NCBI RefSeq assembly: GCF_021991925.1
Contig: NZ_RXZI01000008.1
Coordinates: 62,001 to 126,000, forward strand
Length of the DNA: 64,000 nucleotides
Direction of reading: 5' to 3'
From: Sutcliffiella horikoshii
GTDB lineage: Bacteria; Bacillota; Bacilli; Bacillales; Bacillaceae_I
The notes beneath the pieces are model-generated. The model was not told the origin of the DNA and searched no databases. It saw nothing but the letters and a program-made list of their open reading frames with translations. The position numbers were made by a program, and so were the translations under genes. Positions 26,665 to 35,430 of the stretch are shown piece by piece (positions within the stretch are counted from its first letter, which is position 1; every line of letters starts with the position of its first letter).

Positions 26665-28530
26665 ATGAAGGTTTTAGATGTGTCATCTCTGCATGAGGGA
26701 ATACGTGGGATGACTCAACAACTGTCGCAATTAGAAAAACAATTACATGGCGTGGAAAATAGTATTCGGTCTTTTGTCGCTTCAAAGGATTCTTTTCGCG
26801 GGAAGGGTGCCAACGCGATAAGACGGTTTTATGAATATGCGCATCTTCCATTTTTGCAGTTCTTCCAATCATTTCTTGCAAACTTTCAATCGAAGCTTAA
26901 ACAACTTCAATTTGAGATGGACGGGCTAGAAGGAGATTCCCGCGGTTTTCTGGATGAGTCCTTTCTGACGAGTGAACTTGAGAATGGGTTGAATCAAATT
27001 AACCGAATGGTGGCCGAGCTGACAGGGGAGACGAATGCCCAACTCAGTCGTGTCAGTGATATCGTGTATCTGCCCCGCTTGCAGGATTACCACTTCCACG
27101 AAGGCATCCAACAAGCCAAACAGTCAGCAAGGCGTACGGTGGACAAGCTGCATCAGTTCGATCACCAGCAAACCCAGTCGTTCACTGCTTTAATCGAGGA
27201 CTTAACGCTAATCAAGCGTTACATAGAAGAAATGAACCAGCAGTTTGAATCTGGTAAGATAAATGTGAAGAACTTTTCGCCGGTGATGCTTCAGGATTTG
27301 GAGGCATATGGGAAGTTGCAGACGCGGCTGTATAATCAGACGGTTATGGAGCGGTGGAATAGTGAGCATTATCCGGAGCTCGGGGTATTCTATTCGGTGG
27401 GGCATCCAGTAGCGTTTGATAAGTGGGTGAACCCAAGTTGTGCGAGGCCGGAGCCAAAAGGTGCTGTGGAAGCTGGCATAGACTTTACAAAAGGCCTTTT
27501 AACAGGAATATTTACTGTGGGTAAAGAAACAGTTGAATTCATCGGTAGAGTTTTCACCGAACCAGATGAAGTCATTATTGAGACAGTAGATTTCGTGGCT
27601 GCGGTTGTGGACGATCCTGGAATACTCTTGGAAATTGGCCAATCTTTAATAGATTCATACAATGATCAAGTTGTTTATGGAACTGCGGAGACTCGTGGAG
27701 AATGGTTTGGCTACGCTCTTGCCACCGTAGCTGGAGGGAAAGGGATTACCGCCATTCCTAAGTTATCGAAAGTTGGAAAAATAGGGAAACTGGGAGGTAG
27801 CCCCGGTAGGCATATGCAGCATAAAGTGCAACTGATGATAGAGAGTCAGAAAGCAAAACTTAAAGACTTCTCTAATTCAGTAAAGGGCACCATTAAGACA
27901 CAACAAGCAGCAATCAAAGGCACTGCCGCTGGCCTTAGAGATACAGGAATCAATAAAGTACGAGAACTCATGAAGGATTTTCTTCCTCCTAACAATCAAT
28001 CGCAAGTAGCACTTGCAGGGGTGCCTTATAATACAATTAATAGTGCTAATATTAATAAAAAAATTAAAGATAATAATAAGGATATTATTAGTAGGATAGA
28101 GGTGGAGGCTGGTAAGGGTACGGTTAACCTTAATGACCCATATATTGGTGTAAAACAAGCATCTGAATATTTAAAATCACAAGGAGTACCACGTCAATTC
28201 AGAAAGACTACATTAGAATCGTTTGAGATCGGTACAATTAAGCTTGATGTTGCTGGTTCAAATGCTTATGGATTAAGATTCTATGACGATATTAATGCTA
28301 CTGCAAAAGGGAGATATTTATTTGAAACATTTTCGCCACAAGTGAACAGAAGTAATTTAGCACTTCCACCAGATTGGAACAGAATGACAGGTATTCAACA
28401 ATGGCAAGTTAAACCAGACACAATTATAATTAAAGGAAAAGCTGGCCCGCAGTTTCAAATGGGTAATCAATATATTGGAGGAGTAGAACAATGGTACATA
28501 ACGAACCTAGACGACTTAATAAAACCTTAA
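26665..28530 (+). CDS. LXG-domain polymorphic toxin with unidentified C-terminal toxin domain
   Basis: A 621-aa protein. Residues 1-235 are an LXG domain (MKVLDVSSLHEGIRGMTQQL ... helical, WXG100-like), which targets toxins to the type VII (Esx) secretion apparatus. A helical linker follows (EFIGRVFTEPDEVIIETVDF). The last 150 residues (YLKSQGVPRQFRK, GRYLFETFSPQVNRSNLALP, WQVKPDTIIIKGKAGPQ, YIGGVEQWYI) form the toxin; I cannot name it. A nucleotide- or NAD-targeting fold is possible, unproven. GAGGAGGGG precedes ATGATG. The first half of the gene is nearly identical to the LXG gene at 37374. The overlapping downstream gene is the likely immunity gene. Confidence 0.85.
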   Translation: MKVLDVSSLHEGIRGMTQQLSQLEKQLHGVENSIRSFVASKDSFRGKGANAIRRFYEYAHLPFLQFFQSFLANFQSKLKQLQFEMDGLEGDSRGFLDESFLTSELENGLNQINRMVAELTGETNAQLSRVSDIVYLPRLQDYHFHEGIQQAKQSARRTVDKLHQFDHQQTQSFTALIEDLTLIKRYIEEMNQQFESGKINVKNFSPVMLQDLEAYGKLQTRLYNQTVMERWNSEHYPELGVFYSVGHPVAFDKWVNPSCARPEPKGAVEAGIDFTKGLLTGIFTVGKETVEFIGRVFTEPDEVIIETVDFVAAVVDDPGILLEIGQSLIDSYNDQVVYGTAETRGEWFGYALATVAGGKGITAIPKLSKVGKIGKLGGSPGRHMQHKVQLMIESQKAKLKDFSNSVKGTIKTQQAAIKGTAAGLRDTGINKVRELMKDFLPPNNQSQVALAGVPYNTINSANINKKIKDNNKDIISRIEVEAGKGTVNLNDPYIGVKQASEYLKSQGVPRQFRKTTLESFEIGTIKLDVAGSNAYGLRFYDDINATAKGRYLFETFSPQVNRSNLALPPDWNRMTGIQQWQVKPDTIIIKGKAGPQFQMGNQYIGGVEQWYITNLDDLIKP

Positions 28531-28778
28531 ACTTTATTAAGGAAGCTGAAAAAGTGAAAATAAAGTTAGAGTGTGAAATTAAAGCTCACAAATTAGGTCA
28601 AGGTAAAGAGGGAACAATAAGTCAACTTGAAAATTTCTATAAAGATATAGAACTAATGATTGAATCTAAAAGTCATATCCCATCATATCCAAGGGTTATT
28701 ACCGACACTTGGGATTTTAATAGCGAACTTGGAATTAAATTATTAGATTTATATGAGTTTTATAAAAAACTGGGATAA
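28491..28778 (+). CDS. Candidate immunity protein for the first LXG toxin
   Basis: A 95-aa small acidic/helical protein starting inside the toxin gene (40-base overlap) at an ATG with GGAGG 8 bases upstream. It contains LNKTLNFIKEAEKVKIKLEC and SYPRVITDTWDFNSELGIKL. Position directly behind the toxin domain and small size are the usual signs of an LXG immunity gene. No known immunity family was recognised. Confidence 0.6.
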   Translation: MVHNEPRRLNKTLNFIKEAEKVKIKLECEIKAHKLGQGKEGTISQLENFYKDIELMIESKSHIPSYPRVITDTWDFNSELGIKLLDLYEFYKKLG

Positions 28779-29019
28779 CTAACTTCAAATGCTACTTATT
28801 ATTAAGAAATGATATAAGAGATAACTAGGTGGTAGGAAGTTCAAAAGTTTTTAAGGAAGTAAGAGTATTTAAGTTCAACCAATGGTTTTTAAATGTATAT
28901 TATCATAGGGAAAAAGCCTAGAACTTCGATATTAAACAGAATTTTTGGTTTAAAGTTAGGAATAGTAATGAATTACTTTATATAGCTATCTAAAAAGCAC
29001 TTGATTGTCTGAACTATTA

Positions 29020-29067
29020 CCCGAATAACGGACACTTATAAAAAAGTGCCCCTTATTCGGGTTTTTC
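29020..29067 (+). terminator. Rho-independent terminator after the first LXG cassette
   Basis: CCCGAATAACGGACACTT ... AAGTGCCCCTTATTCGGG followed by TTTTT. The preceding stretch 28,779-29,019 has no recognisable gene. Confidence 0.85.
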
Positions 29068-29130
29068 TATGTCGGGATTATATTTAATTGCTTAGCAGTC
29101 CCAAGTGTTATTGATAGGGCAAGAGAATGG

Positions 29131-29310
29131 ATGGAAGTTTTACATTACAGAATTCTAAATCATGAACAAGTAAGAAGAATATACGGTAGTGTGCTATCTA
29201 AGCTAGATGACAATTCAAAAGGGATAATAATTAACTTATTAAGAGACATAAAAAGTGAAGACCCAGATATGTTTAGCAATTCTGCAGATGAAGTATTAAA
29301 AGCAATATAA
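29131..29310 (+). CDS. Small ORF or gene remnant of 59 aa
   Basis: ATG 29131 starts MEVLHYRILNHEQVRRIYGS and ends ADEVLKAI. The same frame stays open upstream (VPSVIDRAREW), with no better start, so it is probably the 3' end of a larger, lost gene such as an extra immunity gene. Codon use looks real. No ribosome binding site is convincing. An imperfect hairpin with T run follows at about 29318. Confidence 0.4.
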   Translation: MEVLHYRILNHEQVRRIYGSVLSKLDDNSKGIIINLLRDIKSEDPDMFSNSADEVLKAI

Positions 29311-29434
29311 TTGTAACCACCTTAAAGGGCTAAAGACTTTTTATGGTGTTTTTTTAATTAACTACAACACAATGCCGAATAAACAACTGATTATTTTCAG
29401 AGTGGAAATAATCCTTGTAAGACCTCGCACTGGC

Positions 29435-29459
29435 AACTCTCAGAAATGAGAGTTTTTTT
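29435..29459 (+). terminator. Rho-independent terminator
   Basis: AACTCTC AGAAAT GAGAGTT followed by a T run, separating the toxin region from the symporter unit. Confidence 0.75.
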
Positions 29460-29575
29460 GATTTGATTTTTTGGATAACCTTGCATTCTACTTTTCTATT
29501 ATTGTTTTTCTAGAATATAAAAGTTAAGATTAATTTATAAGAATATTTTAAAAATACAGAAAGGAGGGTGGCGAC

Positions 29576-29713
29576 ATGAATTTCGAAATCTTTTTTGCTT
29601 TAATTGGTTTACCGGTTTTAATTCTGGTTACGGCAGTTGTTTGTTACATACATACAGGTAGAAAAGATAAGAAAGTAACGAGTAGTAGGGTCTCAAATGA
29701 TTTGAATACATAA
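29576..29713 (+). CDS. Symporter small accessory membrane protein
   Basis: A 45-aa protein: MNFEIFFALIGLPVLILVTA followed by VVCYIHTGRKDKK. It has one transmembrane helix and a short basic/polar tail. AAGGAGGGTGG lies before the ATG and the gene ends 14 bases before the symporter start. Small single-span proteins in this position accompany SSS-type symporters in Bacillaceae and are presumed subunits. Confidence 0.7.
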   Translation: MNFEIFFALIGLPVLILVTAVVCYIHTGRKDKKVTSSRVSNDLNT

Positions 29714-29727
29714 GGTGGTGTTTCTCC

Positions 29728-31251
29728 ATGATAACAGTAGAACCAATTGCAATTACTATTTTAGTCTTATATTTAGTGGGTCTCCTACTAATAGGATTCA
29801 TTAGTTCAAGAAAGAGTTCAGAAGGATTAACAGATTTTTTCCTTGCTGGTAGGAATTTAAATAAGTGGACGGTTGCGCTGTCTGCAGTAAGTTCTGGTCG
29901 GAGTGCCTGGTTGGTCCTTGGGGTAACGGGGACTGCCTATGCTACTGGACTTAATGCAGTTTGGGCAATCGCTGGGTATATTACAGTTGAGGTTTTTATG
30001 TTTTTCTATGTGGCAAAGAGATTTCGAGCGTACAGTGAAAACACCGGAAGCATTACCGTACCGGATATTTTAGAAACGCGCTTCAATGACAAAAAGCATA
30101 TTTTAAGAGCAGTAAGTGCCATTATTATTATTTTCTTTATGATTGCATATGTAGGTAGTCAGCTGGTTGCTGGTGGGGGAGCATTTGCGACGAGTATGGG
30201 TGTGTCACCATCGGTAGGTATGTGGTTAACTGCCTTTATTTTATTAGCTTACACGATGTTAGGTGGATTCCATGCCGTTAGTAAGACCGACGTGATCCAA
30301 GCTGGGTTTATGTTTGTTTCACTCGTCCTTCTTCCAACGGTTGCCGTCATAGGCTTAGGTGGCTTCGGACCAATTTTAGAAGCGATGAATACAGAAGGCG
30401 GCGGATTCATTAGCCCATTCGCCTTTGGTTTCGGTGCCATCATCGGCTTGATTGGTATTGGATTTGGAAGTCCGGGTAACCCTCATATACTAGTAAGATA
30501 CATGTCTCTTAAGAACGTAAAAGAAATGAGACAAGCCGCGTTAATTAGTTCCGTCTGGAATGTTTTGATGGGCTGGGGAGCCGTCATGATCGGTTTGGCT
30601 GGTCGTGCATACTTTCCTGATATCAACATGTTGCCAAACGGAAATCAAGAACAGGTTTTCCTTTCATTAGGGTCTGAAATTCTACATCCATTATTCTTTG
30701 GCTTCTTACTAGTCGCAGTGTTAGCTGCCATCATGTCGAGCGCAGATAGTCAATTGCTTGTAGGATCCAGTGCCTTCATTCGAGATATTTATCAAAAAAT
30801 AATTGGGAAAGATAAAGAGCTTCCACAAAAGAAGCTGGTATTATTAAGCCGGATTACGACCGTTGTATTTATGGGTCTTTCTCTTATCCTTGCATTCACA
30901 GCTCAAGAATTCGTATTTTGGATGGTACTATTCGCCTTTGGTGGACTAGGAGCCTGCTTTGGTCCAGCCCTGCTTCTATCTTTCTATTGGAAAGGTGTAT
31001 CCAAACAGGGCGTGCTGTGGGGAATGATTACAGGGTTAATTACGGTGATCCTGGTAAAACAACAGCCTCAATGGACCTTCGCTTTCTTACCAGATATAAA
31101 AGAGCTACTTAACACGTATTTCTTTGGTATCACGTATGAAGCTGTGCCAGGGTTTATCGTCGCAACACTATTTACAATAGTTATTAGTTTGTTCACGAAA
31201 AAACCGGATAATGCTGCGGAGGTTTTGGAGAGTTTGAAAGAGAGTGCTTAG
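29728..31251 (+). CDS. Sodium:solute symporter family protein (PutP-like)
   Basis: A 507-aa inner membrane protein with about 13 transmembrane helices, of the SSS family. Seen: DFFLAGRNLNKWTVALSAVS (early family motif), SGRSAWLVLGVTGTAY and LAAIMSSADSQLLVGSSAFI (about 333-352), the latter with the conserved Na+-site serines. It most resembles proline/sodium symporters but the substrate cannot be fixed from sequence. Co-transcribed with the 45-aa protein. AAGGTGGTG precedes the ATG. Confidence 0.85.
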   Translation: MITVEPIAITILVLYLVGLLLIGFISSRKSSEGLTDFFLAGRNLNKWTVALSAVSSGRSAWLVLGVTGTAYATGLNAVWAIAGYITVEVFMFFYVAKRFRAYSENTGSITVPDILETRFNDKKHILRAVSAIIIIFFMIAYVGSQLVAGGGAFATSMGVSPSVGMWLTAFILLAYTMLGGFHAVSKTDVIQAGFMFVSLVLLPTVAVIGLGGFGPILEAMNTEGGGFISPFAFGFGAIIGLIGIGFGSPGNPHILVRYMSLKNVKEMRQAALISSVWNVLMGWGAVMIGLAGRAYFPDINMLPNGNQEQVFLSLGSEILHPLFFGFLLVAVLAAIMSSADSQLLVGSSAFIRDIYQKIIGKDKELPQKKLVLLSRITTVVFMGLSLILAFTAQEFVFWMVLFAFGGLGACFGPALLLSFYWKGVSKQGVLWGMITGLITVILVKQQPQWTFAFLPDIKELLNTYFFGITYEAVPGFIVATLFTIVISLFTKKPDNAAEVLESLKESA

Positions 31252-31263
31252 GTGTACTTTAGA

Positions 31264-31301
31264 GGAGAGGGATAGCCGAATAGATGGCTATTCCTCTTTT
31301 T
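31264..31301 (+). terminator. Rho-independent terminator
   Basis: AGAGGGATAGCC ... GGCTATTCCTCT with TTTTT, 13 bases after the symporter stop. Confidence 0.8.
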
Positions 31302-31313
31302 GGCATATAGAAG

Positions 31314-31340
31314 AGGATTTTCAAAACTATTGTCGAAAAG
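31314..31340 (+). promoter_or_regulatory. Upstream element of the AGGA-N-TGTCGAAA family
   Basis: AGGATTTTCAAAACTAT then TGTCGAAAAG, halves 17 bases apart, 52 bases before the ywqG-like start. Confidence 0.45.
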
Positions 31341-31382
31341 TTGAGTATGTAAAACAGTATGTATATTAGGAGGCAATCTTAT

Positions 31383-32144
31383 ATGCAAAGAATCGAGCAA
31401 TTACTAAATGAACACGACCTATCACAGCATAAGTCAGCTATCATCACCAATTTTAAAAACTCTACTAAACTAACCAAAATTAATATAGCCGAAAATGATA
31501 TTCCACTAGGTACTTCTAAAATAGGCGGATCCCCAGACTTGCCTGCCGGTTGGGAATTCCCAAGTTACGAAGATGACTATTTAACTTTTATGCTACAGGT
31601 CAATTTGTCAGAAGCAAAGCCATATGACAAAGATAATCTGTTGCCTGAGAGAGGCATTTTATATTTGTTTTATGAGGCGTTAGAGCAACCTTGGGGATTT
31701 AAAGAGGATGAGGGATGCTTTAAGGTGCTTTATTTTGATGGGGACATGGGGGAGTTGGAAAGGAAGGAAAGTCCAAGTAGTAGGACTGAATTTGGTGAGA
31801 TTCCAGCATTTCAACTGTCCTTTGAGTCTATGGTGACGCTCTCTGAGAATCCTGAAAACCTAGACTTTACGGATGAAGAGGAAGAGGAGAATTATTTAAA
31901 TTTCCGCCAAGTGCTGATGCAGCCGGAGTACGAGGATGGAAATATCGTGCCAGCGCATTATATGTTGGGCGAGCCGATGAGTATTCAAAATGATGTGTTT
32001 GAGGAGCTTTTTGAGAAGGGGAAGGATCCTGTGCTATTGTTCCAGATTGATTCGGATGAAGAGGACCTGGGTGTCATGTGGGGAGATAGTGGCATGCTGT
32101 ACTTCTGTATGGAGAAAGAGGATTTGATGGAAGAAGCGGTTTGA
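31383..32144 (+). CDS. ywqG: DUF1963 family protein, YwqG-like
   Basis: A 253-aa soluble protein of the DUF1963 (YwqG) family. It shows the signature IGGSPDLPAGWEFPSY, FMLQVNLSEAKPYD, PERGILYLFYE and, at the C-terminus, LLFQIDSDEEDLGVMWGDSG followed by LYFCM. ATG 31383 is preferred because AGGAGG lies about 8 bases upstream; an in-frame ATG at 31359 lacks one. In B. subtilis the homologue is in the ywq region near an LXG toxin gene, which fits the toxin-rich neighbourhood. The function is unknown. Confidence 0.85.
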   Translation: MQRIEQLLNEHDLSQHKSAIITNFKNSTKLTKINIAENDIPLGTSKIGGSPDLPAGWEFPSYEDDYLTFMLQVNLSEAKPYDKDNLLPERGILYLFYEALEQPWGFKEDEGCFKVLYFDGDMGELERKESPSSRTEFGEIPAFQLSFESMVTLSENPENLDFTDEEEEENYLNFRQVLMQPEYEDGNIVPAHYMLGEPMSIQNDVFEELFEKGKDPVLLFQIDSDEEDLGVMWGDSGMLYFCMEKEDLMEEAV

Positions 32145-32315
32145 TCGAGTGAGGTTTACGTTGCAGTGTTTTTAAAAGAATGTATGGACTGAGAGGGGTG
32201 TCTATAGTACCATTTCTATTGTTATAGTAAATTATATTTTTTTACAAAAAGTATAAGAATAAATACCCGTAATGCAAAATATATACTATAATGAAAATAT
32301 ATGGAGGTGAAAATT

Positions 32316-32645
32316 ATGAAAGTAAATTTAAGAAATCAAGCAGGGGTTACGAAGAATGTTAAAGTCGGTTTCAGTTGGACAACTTTTTTCTTTGGCTTCT
32401 TTCCTGCATTGTTTCGTGGTGATTTAAAGTGGGCAGCAATTATGTTTATTATGGCTGCAGTAGTTGGTACGTTTACTCTAGGTTTTGGTGCTTGGATTCC
32501 TGGTATTATTTTCTCATTCGTTTATAACAAGATCTACATAAAAGAACTCCTCGAAAAAGGGTATAGTCCTGCTGATGATCATTCTATGAATGAGCTGCAA
32601 TCCAGGGGGATTATCGCTGGAAATTCAGTTCAAACAACAGCTTGA
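32316..32645 (+). CDS. HrgC-like small membrane protein
   Basis: A 109-aa protein: KVNLRNQAGVTKNVKVGFSW then TTFFFGFFPALFRGDLKWAA and a second hydrophobic helix. Two to three membrane segments, DUF2628/HrgC-like. ATG 32316 follows GGAGGTG by 6 bases. A -10-like TATACTATAAT lies about 30 bases upstream of the ribosome binding site. It has its own terminator, and the next gene is a DUF4041/GIY-YIG protein; hrg-named genes are found near restriction loci. Confidence 0.65.
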   Translation: MKVNLRNQAGVTKNVKVGFSWTTFFFGFFPALFRGDLKWAAIMFIMAAVVGTFTLGFGAWIPGIIFSFVYNKIYIKELLEKGYSPADDHSMNELQSRGIIAGNSVQTTA

Positions 32646-32651
32646 TAAAGT

Positions 32652-32687
32652 AAAAGTGCCATGTAATATGTAATGGCACTTTTTTAT
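32652..32687 (+). terminator. Rho-independent terminator
   Basis: AAAAGTGCCAT ... ATGGCACTTTTTT directly after the HrgC-like gene. Confidence 0.85.
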
Positions 32688-32731
32688 ATATTAGTAGGGA
32701 AACAATAATACAGAGGGGGATTTTATTAAAA

Positions 32732-34096
32732 TTGAAAACTACTAAATGGTATTTGTCGTCTTGGCTCATAGCTCTTTGTTTTGCATTTTCCATATTTATT
32801 GTTCCGGCTATTATTGGATTGGTTCTTTTAATCATGCAAACAATTGAAACCAAGAAAATCAAGAAGTCTTGGGAAGAGAGTGGAATGGCCGATGTGTACG
32901 CAGCAGAGCAGAAAAAGGAAAACCTAGAAAAGCAAACTGCTACGGTAGAGAAGGAATTAAATGACTTACAAGAAGTTATTAAGGGCCTAAAGCGAGAGAG
33001 AGTGGAATTGGAAGATGACATTCTCTTACAAAGCTTCGGTTTTTACAATCCTAAGTACGATCTCGAATCTTCGGAAGCTTATAAATTGAAACTAGAGGAT
33101 ATTAGGGCCAAGCAAAAGGCTATGGTAAAGGCCCAGGAAGCTACAAATCATTCCAATGAGTGGACGTTGGATGGAAGCAAGCAAAAAGGGAAAGTGATGA
33201 ATAACAACAACATCAAGTTAACCATTAACGCTTTCAATCAGGAATGTGACACGGCTATAAGCAAAGTCACATTTAAGAATGTGGAGGCAATGGAGAAACG
33301 TATCAAAAAAGCCGCCGAGAACCTCAACAAAGTCAACAAGCAAAATAAGATCACCATCCGTGATACCTATATTGCCCTCAAACTAGATGAACTTTACCTT
33401 GCTTATGAATATGCCGAAAAGAAAGAGGAAGAGAAGGAAGAACAGCGCCAAATAAAAGAACAAATGCGCGAAGAAGAAAAAGTACGCCGTGAAATCGAAG
33501 CGATGAAAGCGAAGATTGAAAAAGAAGAAGCACACTTCCGTCAAGAAATCCTTGCTTTGGAAGCGCGCAAGGCCGAAGCAACAGATGCCGAACGTCTCCA
33601 GTTAGAAGAAAAACTTGCTGAACTCGAAAGCAAACTAGCCTTAGTAGAGAAAGATAAAGAGAATGTCATGGACCGTGAACAAAATACAAGAGCTGGTTAT
33701 GTATATGTCATTTCCAATATAGGATCCTTTGGGGAAGATGTCTATAAAATAGGCATGACCCGTCGTCTGGAACCGTTCGATAGAATGAAAGAACTTGGTA
33801 GTGCATCAGTGCCATTCTTATTTGATGTTCATGCCATGATCTTTGCAGAAGACGCTCCAAAACTTGAAAATGCTCTACACAAAGCTTTCCATCATCGCCG
33901 TATGAACAAAGTCAATGAACGAAAAGAATTCTTCCGAGTGTCCTTAACTGAAATAGAAAAAGAAGTGAAGACCCACCACAACAAGGTAGTGGAGTTCACA
34001 AAACTTGCTGAAGCTCAGGAATATCGTGAAAGTTTAAGGATGTTCGAAGTGGAACAGACACAGAAAGAAGCGGCTGCTAGTATGCAACCGGCTTAA
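32732..34096 (+). CDS. Membrane-anchored DUF4041 protein with GIY-YIG nuclease domain
   Basis: A 454-aa protein. Residues 5-37 form one or two N-terminal transmembrane helices (LSSWLIALCFAFSIFIVPAI). A coiled-coil and the DUF4041 region (ILLQSFGFYNPKYDLESSEA, about 95-240) follow, then a long charged coiled coil, and at about 322-420 a T5orf172/MUG113-type GIY-YIG domain (AGYVYVISNIGSFGEDVYKI, RMKELGSASVPFLFDVHAMI, ALHKAFHHRRMNK). It starts at TTG with GAGGGGGA about 11 bases upstream. DUF4041-GIY-YIG proteins are common in phages and defence loci. A membrane-tethered nuclease acting on incoming DNA is an inference. Confidence 0.78.
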   Translation: MKTTKWYLSSWLIALCFAFSIFIVPAIIGLVLLIMQTIETKKIKKSWEESGMADVYAAEQKKENLEKQTATVEKELNDLQEVIKGLKRERVELEDDILLQSFGFYNPKYDLESSEAYKLKLEDIRAKQKAMVKAQEATNHSNEWTLDGSKQKGKVMNNNNIKLTINAFNQECDTAISKVTFKNVEAMEKRIKKAAENLNKVNKQNKITIRDTYIALKLDELYLAYEYAEKKEEEKEEQRQIKEQMREEEKVRREIEAMKAKIEKEEAHFRQEILALEARKAEATDAERLQLEEKLAELESKLALVEKDKENVMDREQNTRAGYVYVISNIGSFGEDVYKIGMTRRLEPFDRMKELGSASVPFLFDVHAMIFAEDAPKLENALHKAFHHRRMNKVNERKEFFRVSLTEIEKEVKTHHNKVVEFTKLAEAQEYRESLRMFEVEQTQKEAAASMQPA

Positions 34097-34108
34097 TATC
34101 GGATAATG

Positions 34109-34143
34109 GGGAATGCTCTATTAGGCTATTCCTCTCTTTTTTT
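34109..34143 (+). terminator. Rho-independent terminator
   Basis: GGGAATGC ... GCTATTCCTC stem (one mismatch region) followed by a long T run. Confidence 0.65.
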
Positions 34144-34150
34144 GAAAAAC

Positions 34151-34178
34151 AGGATTTATGCAAGATTATGTCGAAAAT
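34151..34178 (+). promoter_or_regulatory. Upstream element of the AGGA-N-TGTCGAAA family
   Basis: AGGATTTATGCAAGATTA then TGTCGAAAAT, halves 18 bases apart, 66 bases before the GNAT start. Confidence 0.45.
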
Positions 34179-34234
34179 TGGTAAAGAGAAAAAGATGGGG
34201 CTAGTGATCTTTCGCTCCAATAAAGAGGTGCAAA

Positions 34235-34837
34235 GTGATTACATACATAGGAACACCAAAGCTAGAAACAGAACGATTAATCTTGGAAAAGTTTGAGCCT
34301 GGTGATGCCCAAAAGGTGTTTGATCACTGGATTTCAGATGAGCGGGTGACAGACAATCGGGTGAGTGCAGCGCATACAGCCGTTTCGCAGACGGTGGAGA
34401 AAGTGGCGGGTATTGTGTCGCAATATGAGAAGGAAGATTTTTGTTATTGGGCAGTGAAGTTGAAGGGTAGTGGAGAGCTAATTGGCGAGATTGATTTGTA
34501 TGACTTTGATGAGGAAACCGGAAATTGCGAGGTGAGTTATTCCCTCGGTTACCGGTGGTGGAATCAGGGGTATGGCACGGAAGCGTTGCGAGCCGTGATC
34601 GAATTTGGCTTTAGGCACATGAATCTTCATAAGATCGCTGCTGCACACAACACCGACAACCCAGCGTCCGGTCGCGTCATGAGCAAGGCAGGGATGGTGC
34701 AAGAGGGGATTGTCAGAGATATGATCCGGAATTCCAAAGATCAGTATAAGGATTGCGCGATTTATGGGATTTTGGAGGGGGAGTATTTTAGTAAGGGGTT
34801 GAGCGATAAAGGTTATATTTTGAATGTGAAGGGGTGA
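34235..34837 (+). CDS. GNAT family N-acetyltransferase (RimJ/RimL-like)
   Basis: A 200-aa acetyltransferase. LETERLILEKFEPGDAQKVF opens the domain; SYSLGYRWWNQGYGTEALRA is the acetyl-CoA-binding motif A, and NTDNPASGRVMSKAGM is the typical motif B. It would acetylate a protein N-terminus or a small amine; the substrate is unknown. It starts at GTG with AGAGGTG upstream. It overlaps the HIT gene by a few bases. Confidence 0.85.
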   Translation: MITYIGTPKLETERLILEKFEPGDAQKVFDHWISDERVTDNRVSAAHTAVSQTVEKVAGIVSQYEKEDFCYWAVKLKGSGELIGEIDLYDFDEETGNCEVSYSLGYRWWNQGYGTEALRAVIEFGFRHMNLHKIAAAHNTDNPASGRVMSKAGMVQEGIVRDMIRNSKDQYKDCAIYGILEGEYFSKGLSDKGYILNVKG

Positions 34838-34842
34838 AAAAG

Positions 34843-35286
34843 ATGGCACACGAAAACTGCCTAGGCTGCCGGTTAGCCAACAAAAGCGAAATCATCTATA
34901 TGGTCTACGAAGATGACTATGTCACATGCTTCCTAGACCACGATCCGTTTAACGAGGGACATACCTTAATCTTGCCGAAACAACATTTCCTAGATGTCGA
35001 CGAACTCGAGGACGAAACGGCCAATGCCATTATGAAAGCTTCAATTCTTATATCCAAGGCGTTGAAGCACCTTTACCAACCGGACGGCATTACCATTAAC
35101 CAGAATGGTGGAGTTTTTAATGATTTGACTCATTACCATATGCATGTGGTGCCGAGGTATGAGGGGCAGTGGTTTGGTGAGTTTTATAGGGAGGAAGCAG
35201 TGGGGGAAGTAGATGTTAGGGAGTTGGAGCGGGTTAGGGGGAGGATGGTGGAGGTTATTGAGGAGATAGTTAAAAGTGCCTTGTAA
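34843..35286 (+). CDS. HIT family hydrolase
   Basis: A protein of about 147 aa of the histidine triad family. CLGC at the N-terminus, FNEGHTLILPKQHFLDVDEL, and the catalytic triad HYHMHVVPR (H-x-H-x-H). It hydrolyses nucleotide conjugates such as AMP-lysine or Ap4A-like compounds. ATG 34843 is used; GTG 34834 overlaps the GNAT stop and is in frame. The two genes form an operon. Confidence 0.87.
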   Translation: MAHENCLGCRLANKSEIIYMVYEDDYVTCFLDHDPFNEGHTLILPKQHFLDVDELEDETANAIMKASILISKALKHLYQPDGITINQNGGVFNDLTHYHMHVVPRYEGQWFGEFYREEAVGEVDVRELERVRGRMVEVIEEIVKSAL

Positions 35287-35329
35287 TGAAGAAGTGTTTT
35301 TTATGACTGTTAATAGTAAGACTAATAGC

Positions 35330-35364
35330 CATAGCTAAATGTATGATAAGCTATGTTCTTTTTA
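35330..35364 (+). terminator. Probable Rho-independent terminator
   Basis: CATAGCT ... AGCTATG followed by TTCTTTTTAT, behind the GNAT-HIT operon. Confidence 0.6.
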
Positions 35365-35430
35365 TGGAACTTTTTTACTTCTAATTCGTATGTTACCTAT
35401 ACCACTTCACTAAGAAAAGGGGGCATACAA

